A stretch of DNA of 19,350 bases from Chrysochromulina parva (lineage: Eukaryota; Haptophyta; Prymnesiales; Chrysochromulinaceae), in assembly GCA_002887195.1 (NCBI GenBank), contig PJAB01000894.1:1-19350 (forward strand). The letters run 5' to 3'. Within the stretch, counting starts at the first letter, position 1. The number at the start of each line of letters is the position of its first letter. Made by a program: the position numbers and the translations under genes. Positions 1 to 9,109 of the stretch are shown one piece after another. Under the pieces are notes generated by a model. That model saw only the letters and a list, made by a program, of their open reading frames with translations, had not been told where the DNA came from and made no database searches.

Positions 1-3000
1 CGCGTCAGCGGCGCTCCATGGTCGTTCGACGTTGCGTGTCGAGGCCGCCCGCGCCGCAATCGGGGCGGTGGCAGGCTCGCCGCCTGCGCCGCCCTCCTTG
101 GCGCCCTTGGGCTGGGCGGGCGGTGGCTTGTAATTGGCGCGCTTGTACGCCTCCTCCGTGCCTAACTTGTCGACGAGCAGCCTGAGCTCCTTGAGTTTCA
201 TCTCCAAACGGCCCGCCACGTCGACACCCCGGTAGTCAAAGTCGTTCGCCGGGGCGGCCAGGGCGCCGGTGCTTCGGCCTCGGCGCAGCCCGCCACCAAC
301 GGCGCGCTTGCCTGCCGCACCGCCGTATCTGCCACCAGACGCTGTGCCGAACGCCTCCTCCGCCTCCGCCTCCTCCGCCTCCTCGAGCGACCGTTTGGCT
401 TCGGCGGCAATCTCGGCGGCGATCTCGGCCTCCTCGGCCTCCTCGGCCGCCCGCTCGGCTTCCTCGAGGGCTCGAAGGCGCGCCTCTTCCTGTTGCATCG
501 CATGTCGCATCTCGTCGCGCAGCGCATTCCTCTCGGCCTCGCTGGTAGTCAGCCCGAGGGGCGAGCTCTCGTCGGCGGCGGTGTTCGAGTGCAGCAGCTG
601 TGCGAGCTTGCGCTCCGCCTCGACGAGCTCCCTGTGGGGCAGATGCATGGGCAGGCGCATGTTCGTCGAGAGCGTCTTCTGTCCCTTGCCATCGATCTGC
701 ACGAGCGCCGGCGCGGGCGGCTGCGCGGTCGCAAGCGCCTCGTCGCTCACGTCTTCTCTCATCTGCTCGAGCAGCACACCTAGACCAAACTCGCACGTGC
801 CCGACAGGAGTGTCGCTTGGGCAGACAGGAGATCTTCCTCGCGTACACGCACGCGCTTGGGAGCGCCGTCTTGGGCGCCCACTTCGTCATCGCCCAACAT
901 GCCAAGGAGGATCTGGACGCCCACGGGGATGCGCGCCTGACGCACCTGAGTGGAGGGGTTGCGCCCACCGCCGTACACACTCGCCGAGTACAAGGTGCCA
1001 TCTCGTGTGGGACGACCGTTGCCACTCCCTCTCGAATACTCCGACATGGCCGGCTGCTTCTCCGAGAAGGTGGCGCGGCGGCTCCGCCTTGTCGTTGAGC
1101 TGGTCGTCGATTTCGCTCCCGACTCGGAGTGCACCTCCGACTGTCGCGCCTTCTTGCCGACGAAGCTCTGCCGATCTGAGAGTTGACTCCGGGCCTTCCC
1201 CCCCTCGCTCTCCACGTGGCTCCCGTTGCCCGTGTCGCTCTTCGCGTCGCCGTCGTCGCCCTCGTCGCTCCTCCTCTCCACGTCATCAGCCTCACCCCGC
1301 GTCTCGAGCGCGACCTCCGAGAGGCTGAACCGGGCCACCTTGGCAACGGTAGGCGCACTGAGCACCACGAGCGCCTGGGCCATCTCATCGATCGACCTCC
1401 CCTTGGTGCGTAGCTCTTTGGACGCTGCATAGGGCACGCGCTCCACCACCGCGGCACTCGTCAGCGCCACCGCCACGCGGTTGAGGATCGTGCTGGCGTC
1501 ATTCGAGAGGGTCTCGATGCGCTCACAACGGCGCGTCCACACCCGCACGAGGTCGAGGGCGGCAGCGTGCTTGCGCGCGATCGCATCCAGATGGTCGTCG
1601 AAAGCCTTGCGCGCCTCTGTGTTCGACTCGCGCTGGTCGTGCAGCGTCGCCTCGAGCTTGCCCAGCTGGTTGATGAAGAACTGCTTGTTGAACGAGCGGT
1701 CGTTTTCGAGCTGGTCAAGCGTCGCGCGCGTGTCCACACTCTCCTCCCAAAACTCGAGCACGCCCTTGAGCGACTCGCTGTCCGCGATCACGCACAGCTT
1801 CTCCCACGCCTCCTTCTTATGCCCCGCTTGCCTCTGCTGCATATGGAGCACCGGCGAGACGCAACTCTCCTTTCGGCGTGCTTCGGCCTGCGCCATTCCC
1901 GCCTCGTACTTTGCATCCGCCTTGCGCGCCGCGCGCTCCTGGTCGTGGGCCAGGTCGACCTGGCCATCGAGATGCATCGAGATGCTCCACGAGGTACACT
2001 CAGAGGTACTCGAAGGCACTCGGAGGGCACTCAGAGGTCACTCAGAGGTCACTCAGAGGTCACTCAGAGGTCACTCAGAGGTCACTCAGAGGTCACTCAG
2101 AGGTCACTCAGAGGTCACTCACAGGGCACACAAAGGTCACTCAGAGGTCACTCAGAGGGCACTCATATTTCACTCACCCGCCCCTCGTGGTGCTCGAGCT
2201 GCACCATCTGCTTCAGACCGGCCATCACCAGCTCATTCGCACCACCTGGCCGCTGCTTCATCGCCTCAATCTGGCGCACCCGACGCGCTGTACTCGAGTC
2301 CGCTAGCTCATCCCGCAGCTTGTTGCGACGCTCGTCGTTGGCGACGCGCTGTGCAGCAGCACGCTCCTTTGCTTCGACGAGCTGCTCGGCGATGCGTCCT
2401 TCGTACGCGAGCGCGACCTCCATCACCTCCTTGAGCCTCTGGTGGTCCACCGCCGCCACGATCAGCTTCGAGCGAAGGAAGGCGAGGCGTTTCTCGAGGT
2501 GAGGCCGCCGCTTCGACAGACGCGCACGCATGTACTGCACGCATAGGGTATACTCCTCCTCGTCCTCGGCCTGTGCCTCGGCGAGCGACGCTTGCTGCTC
2601 GAGCTCGGCGATGCGCGCATGCTGCCTCTCGCTCTCTCCACCATCCGCGCGCACCTGCTGGCGCAGCAGCTGCAGCTCGCTCTGCAGCAGCAGCAGCTCG
2701 TTCTGCCGCTCGTTGCCCAAGTCGCGGAAGGCCGAATACTGGCTACCCCTGATCTGAGTGTCCCTGTCTGTCAGCGCCTTGACCTGCTCGAAAAACTGCG
2801 CGTCGCCCCGATCGCGCGCGCTCTGCTTCGAGCGCCACTTGTGCTTCCATAGGCGCTGGTGCTCGCCGCTCGTGCGGGCGGTGGCGGGCAGGTGATGGCC
2901 GAACTGGCCGACGACGAGCTGGCCGAGCTGGCCGCTGTCGGCCGGCGCCGGCGCGGCGGCCGCCTCGGCGGCGGTGCGGGCAGCTGCGGGCACGTGCGAC

Positions 3001-3383
3001 GATGGGGGCTCCCTCGAGACGGGAGCGCTCGACGGCCGCGCGGTCCGTTGCGCCTCGCGCACGCCTCGCACGTGCACCACACTCCTCACGTGATTCGCGG
3101 CGACGGCGGCGGCGGCTTTGACGACGAGCTGCATGCGCGGCGAGAGCACTCGTACGCGAGTCTGATCTGCGGTGGCCGATGCCGAGAGGATGGTGGGCGG
3201 CAGAGGAGGGTGTGGCCGCTTGGGCTGCGCATAGCATGGCACGGGCGCAGGCTGCGGAGGCACCGCGAGATCAAGGGTGGCATGCTGAGAGTCGCTAAGA
3301 ACGTTGGCGAGGCCTGCGAGCTGTCCTTCCCATGGCTTGCTCGCCGAGCCTGCTGACGACGGCCTGGAAGGCTTGGAAGACAT
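1..3383 (-). CDS. Coiled-coil protein, outer-dynein-arm docking-complex-like (partial, runs off window)
   Basis: The start is the ATG at 3383; frame upstream of it has no ATG. Exon 1 (3383-2178) encodes 402 residues: a Pro/Ala/Ser-rich N-terminus of about 180 residues, then continuous heptad-like helix. Exon 2 runs from about 1998 to base 1 without a stop, adding at least 666 residues, so the protein exceeds 1068 residues and its end lies outside the window. After the intron comes more coiled coil (EAWEKLCVIADSESLKGV, then FINQLGKLEATLHDQRES), a Ser/Glu-rich linker, a Glu/Ala-rich helix around 350-500, and a motif LEMKLKELRLLVDKLG near the C-terminal part. The order of segments recalls the CCDC63/CCDC114/CCDC151 family, which docks outer dynein arms on ciliary doublets. 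That family call is by resemblance of pattern only; coiled coils converge easily. The reading frame itself is secure: about 3.2 kb of open, codon-biased sequence. Confidence 0.72.
1999..2177 (-). other. Intron in coiled-coil gene, filled with an 11-bp minisatellite
   Basis: The donor is a full consensus GTGAGT directly after CGG (Arg 402), phase 0. A phase-0 acceptor CTCTGAG at 2000-1999 joins to the long exon 2 frame. Several other AGs exist inside the repeat, so the donor is secure and the acceptor is approximate. Without splicing, the frame stops four codons after the donor. Confidence 0.6.
2037..2125. repeat. 11-bp tandem repeat (about 8 units)
   Basis: The unit GGTCACTCAGA (+ strand) is repeated about eight times nearly without change, with degenerate flanking units out to about 1999 and 2177. 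Because 11 is not a multiple of 3, all three plus-strand frames read through it as similar Gly-His-Ser-Glu-Val-type peptides, which are not real proteins. It sits wholly inside the intron. Confidence 0.9.
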
Positions 3384-3629
3384 CGTTGGAATCGTCTGTT
3401 CACGTCTTCCCGTCACGTCCTCCCTGTGAAGGATTCCCCAGCGAGCTCCGCAATCGTTCTTATTCTGCGCAGCGGCGTTGCCTACAAGACGCACGTAGGC
3501 GGATGACCTAACGAACCCCCGCGCCAGCGGGGAGTTCTACTTTGAACCTTTGAAGTCAACTTGAACTTCTAGGCGCCCTGATTTTGTCGCCCGACGCGTT
3601 CATTAACAAAGTCTGCATCGACAAAATAC
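3384..3629. other. Intergenic: 5' side of coiled-coil gene, 3' side of SPX gene
   Basis: This stretch of 246 bp lies between two minus-strand genes, so it should hold the SPX 3' UTR and the coiled-coil promoter and 5' UTR. A perfect 6-bp stem with a 4-base loop (CCCCGC-GCCA-GCGGGG) is at 3517-3532. No convincing polyadenylation signal or TATA box was seen. Confidence 0.4.
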
Positions 3630-4538
3630 CTACAAGACGAACTCCTCACAGAACACCGAACACAACACAGCGAGGCACACGACGCACAAGGCTGCGACGA
3701 ACGGGTTCAAGTGACCGGCCGAGCTCAGCCGTCGCGCAGGGCTGCTGCCTCGCTTGCTGTCGCCGCCGCGACTGCTGCTGATTTGTGGGCGCCCTCGATC
3801 AACATCTTCGGAGGACTCGCAGCTCTCGTGTATGCGACGGCTGCACTCGCTGCTGTCCGCGCACGCTGTGGAAGCCTCGCGCTCGCGCTGCGTGACCTCG
3901 GGTTCGTCAACGGGTTCGTCCTCGCCGTCCGACTCGGCGGCAAGGGTACCCTTGACGTCTGACGCCGCGAGCCGCAAGTCGGCTGCGTCGAAGCGCGAGA
4001 GCAGCGAATGCGGGAAATACCGCTCGGAGCCGCGTCCCAAAAGCTGTACAATCATCGAGGACGCCGCTGCGGCGACCGGCGGCGGATCGCCCGTGGCAGC
4101 GGGAGCATCGAGGTCGGCAAAGAGCGCGCTCGAAGTGAGGGCCTTCACAAACGGCTCGGTCAGGAGCACCTTGGAGATGGCATCGAGGAGCGAGGAGTGC
4201 GTCTTCTTGTCGTGCTTCTTGCTAATCTTGAGCACGGCCAGGTAGTTGAGCGTCAGCCACTTGAAGGTGGAGCGCACGAGCTTGTGGTGGTCTGTGTCAT
4301 CGTGATCGTGGAGAGCTGCACGCGCACGCAGCAGCTCGCTCTCGCGCTCCGCCCAGAACGCATTGATGGCGAGCAGGTCTTCGCGCAGCGCCTTCTTGAA
4401 GCTGCCGGTCTGGAAGAGCGTCGACTCCTGCTCCTTCCGCTGCTCGATGCGTATCTTGAGCAACTTGTAGCGCACGCTGGGCCACGCCGTCAAGCCGTCC
4501 GCCGCCAGCTCGAGTGCCATAAGCTTGCCGAACTTCAT
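3630..4538 (-). CDS. SPX-domain protein with C-terminal membrane anchor
   Basis: The single-exon frame encodes 302 residues starting MKFGK, the classic start of an SPX domain. The helix after W19 (YKLLKIRIEQRKEQ) and the last SPX helix with the lysine cluster KISKKHDKKT (residues 104-113) are both present. SPX domains bind inositol pyrophosphates through such lysines and report cellular phosphate status in phosphate transport, polyphosphate synthesis and PHO signalling. After residue about 120 there is no EXS, VTC, MFS or RING domain. A Ser/Asp/Glu-rich region (200-275) is followed by one hydrophobic segment (about 279-297) and the short tail EEFVL, which makes it a likely tail-anchored protein with its SPX domain in the cytosol. 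The anchored SPX-only layout is unusual. Its partner and membrane are unknown. Confidence 0.85.
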   Translation of the reverse strand: MKFGKLMALELAADGLTAWPSVRYKLLKIRIEQRKEQESTLFQTGSFKKALREDLLAINAFWAERESELLRARAALHDHDDTDHHKLVRSTFKWLTLNYLAVLKISKKHDKKTHSSLLDAISKVLLTEPFVKALTSSALFADLDAPAATGDPPPVAAAASSMIVQLLGRGSERYFPHSLLSRFDAADLRLAASDVKGTLAAESDGEDEPVDEPEVTQREREASTACADSSECSRRIHESCESSEDVDRGRPQISSSRGGDSKRGSSPARRLSSAGHLNPFVAALCVVCLAVLCSVFCEEFVL

Positions 4539-4972
4539 CCCAGCGAGCGCTACAAGTCGTGCTCTGGCGGCTAGCGGCTAGTGACGGCCACCGTAGCACG
4601 GAGCGCTGCGCTAGGAGCTCCCAGCCCCTTGCCCTTGCCCTTCCACGCGAAGTGTGAATTTGTGAAGGTGTGATCCGTTATGACAATTGTAGTAGCCTAG
4701 AGTACTCCCTATACCGTCGTCAATGTAACATGGAAATATCTCTTAAAGACACAGTTGAACTACAATCGTCTGCACATACTGCTCAAACGTGAGCAACTTA
4801 CTTTCGCAGCGCGGCGCACACGCGACACGCAGCACGCGCCTGATGGCGTGCCCCCTTTGGGGAACGCAAAGGACGCACTCAACACCGTCGCGTGACGACG
4901 GTGTCGAGCACAGATATCTTCCTCGCTCCGCGCTCCGCGCGTCGCTCGGACGCCTCTTCAGACGCAGGCCAG
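4539..4972. other. Divergent intergenic region, SPX gene / acidic ORF
   Basis: This spacer separates the minus-strand SPX start from the plus-strand ORF at 4973. The part from about 4640 to 4800 is visibly more AT-rich than the flanks and is the natural promoter candidate for both sides. No gene, RNA or clear TATA element was recognised. Confidence 0.4.
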
Positions 4973-5278
4973 ATGCAGATCGATTCACCTGACTCCGACT
5001 CCGACTCCGACTCCGACTCCGACCCCGACCTCGATCCCGACCTCGATCCCGACTCCGACTTCGAGATGTTGGTACCAAAGAAGAAGCTCAAGGTACCAAA
5101 GAAGAAGCTCAAGGTACCAAAGAAGAAGACCAAAGAAGCCCGTGATGATCTCGAAGAGGCAGATGAGGCCGAACAAGAGGCGATGCCAGAGGAGCCCGTG
5201 CTGGGCATCGCGCCGATTTACCAATTGCCTCCAGAAATGACCCCAGACCAGTACAAGCAGATCATCGGACCTAAATAA
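4973..5278 (+). CDS. Small acidic / lysine-repeat protein, unknown function
   Basis: I do not recognise this protein. The first in-frame ATG (4973) gives 101 residues: an Asp/Ser run (residues about 5-30, from a GACTCC repeat), three copies of a seven-residue repeat (V-P-K-K-K-L-K), then a Glu/Asp/Ala-rich helix and a non-repetitive C-terminus PPEMTPDQYKQIIGPK. The lysine blocks resemble an SV40-type nuclear localisation signal, and the acid-then-basic layout is common in nucleolar or chromatin proteins, but this may be only low complexity. The TAA stop overlaps an AATAAA at 5274-5279. Coding-like sequence continues in other frames directly afterwards, so this may be the 5' part of the decayed gene beside it. 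Confidence 0.42.
   Translation: MQIDSPDSDSDSDSDSDPDLDPDLDPDSDFEMLVPKKKLKVPKKKLKVPKKKTKEARDDLEEADEAEQEAMPEEPVLGIAPIYQLPPEMTPDQYKQIIGPK
4991..5060 (+). repeat. GACTCC / GACCTCGATCCC hexamer-type repeat
   Basis: Tandem six-base units encode alternating Asp with Ser or Pro/Leu in the small acidic ORF. This is typical slippage-prone coding repeat. Confidence 0.85.
5071..5128 (+). repeat. 21-bp coding tandem repeat (2.7 units)
   Basis: Units start at 5071, 5092 and 5113 with no mismatch. Each encodes seven residues (V-P-K-K-K-L-K), and the repeat keeps frame. Confidence 0.9.
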
Positions 5279-5280
5279 AT

Positions 5281-6090
5281 ATATCCGAGTCCTTCGTGAC
5301 GCTCAAGGACGCTGATTCAGACGCGCCAGCCGAAGCTTGAGCCGAAGTACAAAACAGTTTTCGTTCGGTAAACATCAAGAGCACACGTTGGGGCGGCTCC
5401 GCCACGTGGCCCCCCAAGGAGATGGAGGCGATTAACGCGCAGCGCGCCGATGGTGACAATATCAAGACCATCGTCCTTTCGGCGATGGACCCCCTGGCGG
5501 GCGACATAAGGGTACACGTGCACGACATCGACTTGGAGCTGTATGGATAATACATACTGTCCGGTTCCTCGTTCACCTATGCGGAAGACGCTGGAGAGCA
5601 AGCCAGTGTACTTATCCCAGCGCGACATCGGTCGACTCGTCACCTCCAGTTATGGTTCGACCACATTGAGGCGCAGCTTGCGTCGCCACCCACGGTCATC
5701 ATCCATCTGCACCCGAAAGGGAAGCAGCAAGCAGGACAAGCACTACGACGCGATGCGGCCCGAAGTGAACCCATCGGTCCTCCATGCCTATGGGCTGGCA
5801 TGCGCCACGGGCGGCGACAAGTCACTCTTCCACGCGCGCACATTCCTCTCAACGCGCGCTTCGCTATTCAACAAACCCGACATCGGGGACAACTTCATAG
5901 CCACACTGGAGGGCAAGGACGCGGTTGCCCGAGTGAAGGCAGTCAACGAGCTCTTTGCCGGAGCAGACAACACGGCCATTGGAAATCTGGGCGAAGCAAT
6001 CGCGCTCGACGTCATGCTTATGCTGGGGGCACAGGCCGTTGCGAAGCACCCCATACCGACCCACCATTACAATATCATCTATTTCATGGG
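5281..6090 (+). pseudogene. Degenerate or mis-framed protein-coding sequence, unknown family
   Basis: Protein-like sequence runs through this stretch but not in one frame. From 5281 to about 5730 the coding-like frame contains TGA at 5338 and TAA at 5548 (for example NIKTIVLSAMDPLAGDIRVH and LWFDHIEAQLASPPTVIIHL). From about 5725 the sense continues one frame over (DKHYDAMRPEVNPSVLHAYG, then GNLGEAIALDVMLMLGAQ) up to about 6090. I saw no GT-AG pair that removes the stops and joins the frames. The simplest reading is a decayed gene, perhaps together with the acidic ORF upstream. Sequencing errors or unrecognised introns are possible. I recognise no family and cannot say whether it came from a host gene or a mobile element. 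Confidence 0.42.
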
Positions 6091-6625
6091 GCCCACAGCT
6101 AGCCCACAGCGCTCACAGCGCCCGCAGCGCCCGCAACGCCCGCATCATCGGCACCTTCGTGCTGATCCTGACGCCACTTCAACAGGGCGGTGACAAATTC
6201 TCGACAGGGCTTTGGCCTCGAGGTCCTATTGGTGCAGGGCACCTGGGGCCTCGGGCGCAAACGCCTCGGGTCGGGTCTAACGGCGGGCGCGCAGCGCGAC
6301 GGAACAGAGTCGCCCGAGTATGAGGCCTTCGAGAGCATTGCACATGGACCTCTATGCATGCCTCTCTCTTGAGCTCGGTCTCGTCCAGGATGAGCGCGGT
6401 CTCGTCCCCGCGATCAGGAGTCAGAACGTCGCCACGCGCCTCGCATGTGGAAGATAGGTTCTCCAGACCATGTGACAGGCTGGTTTTTGGATCGTGCAGC
6501 ATATAGTATGCCCCTAGACACCCTTTCCACTTCCCCCCCTCCCCCCCTCCCCCACAGCGGCTGCATGCGGCGACCAAAACACCCTGCGAACTTTGCGACA
6601 AGTTCCCCCCGTCGCGGTGCTCTTT
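6091..6625. other. Region without a convincing gene, upstream of FAD synthetase
   Basis: A short GC-rich repeat (CACAGCGCCCGC-like units, about 6100-6150) is followed by sequence with several short open frames of no recognisable character. The right part ends in a strong pyrimidine tract. It may hold the 5' UTR or an upstream exon of the FAD synthetase gene. Confidence 0.35.
6521..6557 (+). other. Polypyrimidine tract and probable 3' splice acceptor
   Basis: About 30 nearly uninterrupted C/T bases end in CCCACAG at 6551-6557, the best splice-acceptor context in the window. The frame downstream is open into the FAD synthetase from 6558, so the mRNA probably has an upstream exon. A possible donor is GTTCTC near 6456. 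This was not proven. Confidence 0.45.
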
Positions 6626-7522
6626 ATGCCTTGGAGCTTGCCAAACATCCTCGCCGTCGCAGCCGTCCTGCTGCGCCCGACCGTGCTGCCCGACAAATCC
6701 GCGATCGCTGCCAGCAGCGCCCGCATGAGCGCACCGTCCGCTTCGGCACCCGACGAGGCCGCAGAAGCGCTCGCGCTCTACCAGCGGCTGAGGCAAGACG
6801 CCGAGGTGGACTCGCCGCTCGGCCGCGCGCTCAAGCGCGGGCTGGGCGTGTGCCGCGACGCGCTGCGCCTGTACGGCCCAGATGGCGTCGTCGTGTCGTT
6901 CAACGGCGGCAAGGATGCCGTCGTCATCCTGCACCTCATGCGCGCCGCGCTGGCCGGGCATTCCGAGGCGAGCGGCAGCAGCCAGCGGATGCGCATCATC
7001 TTCTTCGAGATGGAGGACGAGTTCCCCGAGGTCGCTTCGTTCGTGCGCGAGTCGATCCAGAGGCACAATCTGGACTGCATCAGTTACCAGGTGGGCTTCG
7101 TCGAGGGCCTCACCAAGTGCATCGCTGACCACAGCGCGCGCGCCTTCGTTCTCGGCACACGCGAGGACGATCCGAACGCCGCCGGCCAATCGGACTTTTG
7201 CCCTTCGTCGGACTGGATGCCGCCATTCATGCGCGTGAACCCGATCCTCGCGTGGAGCTACGCCGACGTCTGGGCCTTTTTGCGCACCTACGCGCTCCCG
7301 TACTGCAGCCTGTACGACGCTGGGTACACGTCCCTGGGCAAGTCGACCAACACGGCGCGCAACCCGGCCCTGATGCGGCCGGACGGCAGTTACGGTGCCG
7401 CATGGGAGCTCACCGACGGCTCGCTCGAGCGTGCGGGGCGCACCGCCTCCAAAAAGAAGCCGGCGGCGGGCGCACCCGCGCCCGCGCACGCGGCGGGGGC
7501 CCCCGAGCGTCCAGTAAGTTGA
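6626..7522 (+). CDS. FAD synthetase (FMN adenylyltransferase), PAPS-reductase superfamily
   Basis: This enzyme transfers AMP from ATP to FMN, giving FAD. From the ATG at 6626 the protein is 298 residues. Motifs in order: the PP-loop SFNGGKDA (91-98), GTREDDP (177-183), NPILAWSYADVW (205-216) and SLGKSTNTARNPAL (236-249), then the family's usual end ELTDGSLERAGR (261-272). These match eukaryotic FAD1 / the FLAD1 C-terminal domain; there is no MoCF-like N-terminal domain. Residues 1-33 are hydrophobic (LPNILAVAAVLLRP), which could be a targeting signal. A second ATG at 6725 would omit them. After LERAGR comes only a Lys/Ala/Pro-rich tail. A GTAAGT at 7514 could splice onto a further exon. Function is confident; exact N- and C-termini are not. 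Confidence 0.88.
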   Translation: MPWSLPNILAVAAVLLRPTVLPDKSAIAASSARMSAPSASAPDEAAEALALYQRLRQDAEVDSPLGRALKRGLGVCRDALRLYGPDGVVVSFNGGKDAVVILHLMRAALAGHSEASGSSQRMRIIFFEMEDEFPEVASFVRESIQRHNLDCISYQVGFVEGLTKCIADHSARAFVLGTREDDPNAAGQSDFCPSSDWMPPFMRVNPILAWSYADVWAFLRTYALPYCSLYDAGYTSLGKSTNTARNPALMRPDGSYGAAWELTDGSLERAGRTASKKKPAAGAPAPAHAAGAPERPVS

Positions 7523-7783
7523 TATAAGTGCGGTGCACGCCCCCGAGCGTGCATATCGGGAGGCCCTCGGCGACGCGGCCCGCTGACGAGTGCGTCGTCT
7601 TTCGTGCACAGTGTTAGTGGGTCCGGACGTCGGCGTAGCTCCTGAAGGGATTTAGTAGAAGTCATTCCATTGGTACAGGTAGAAGATGTGAACTACTTTT
7701 TACTCCTGTCCGTCGTCTGTCCTGCATCAAAAGAAACGGTCGACACCTTTGAGAAACACGCCGCCACGTGTTCGGGGGCCCAG
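7514..7783 (+). other. Candidate intron plus downstream exon of FAD synthetase
   Basis: A GTAAGT donor at 7514 falls in phase 0 just before the stop. TACAG at 7674-7678 followed by an open stretch 7679-7783 (35 codons, phase 0) and a perfect CAG/GTGAGC donor at 7784 look like an internal exon. It encodes a CP...H...C segment (VCPASKETVDTFEKHAATCS). Phase agrees at both ends, but no later exon could be settled. Confidence 0.33.
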
Positions 7784-8060
7784 GTGAGCCCAGGTGCAGC
7801 GCCAGCGAGGGGCCCCAGAGTAGCACAGGGCACCGCGCGCATACATTTTGTGGGCGCGGGAAGAGAGTACGCGGCAACATCGATGCCGCACCCCGCGCCG
7901 GTCATACTCATGGCAAGAAGAGAGCGCACGCGCAGGCATAAGGCCGGTAGAGCGCCGGGGCGGGCGCGGTCGCGCCGCACCCAAGCGCACGGACGGAAGC
8001 CAAAGCCTTCAGCAAAAGGGGCGATTCGCCGCCGCAAGCAGCGAGCCGCGAGTTGGCCGA
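7784..8060. other. Tail-to-tail region between FAD synthetase and Rab6
   Basis: Plus-strand frames here are rich in Arg/Ala/Ser and may be further exons or 3' UTR of the upstream gene. The Rab6 gene ends at 8061 from the other strand. Nothing else was recognised. Confidence 0.3.

Positions 8061-9109
<1,049 letters not shown>

Noticed and set aside
2037..2125. Repeat proteins (Gly-His-Ser-Glu-Val type) in three plus-strand frames, up to about 317 residues
   Set aside because: These are artefacts of an 11-bp tandem repeat and of the open antisense of the coiled-coil gene. They lack domains and true starts.
3517..3532. Hairpin as a transcription terminator
   Set aside because: The stem is only 6 bp with no T-run, and intrinsic terminators do not apply to nuclear genes of eukaryotes.
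5274..5279. AATAAA polyadenylation signal after the acidic ORF
   Set aside because: It overlaps the stop codon, and such a motif is not reliable in GC-rich algae. Coding-like sequence continues beyond it.
6179..7609. 476-codon minus-strand open frame across the FAD synthetase
   Set aside because: This is an antisense shadow of a GC-rich gene. The plus strand carries clear catalytic motifs.
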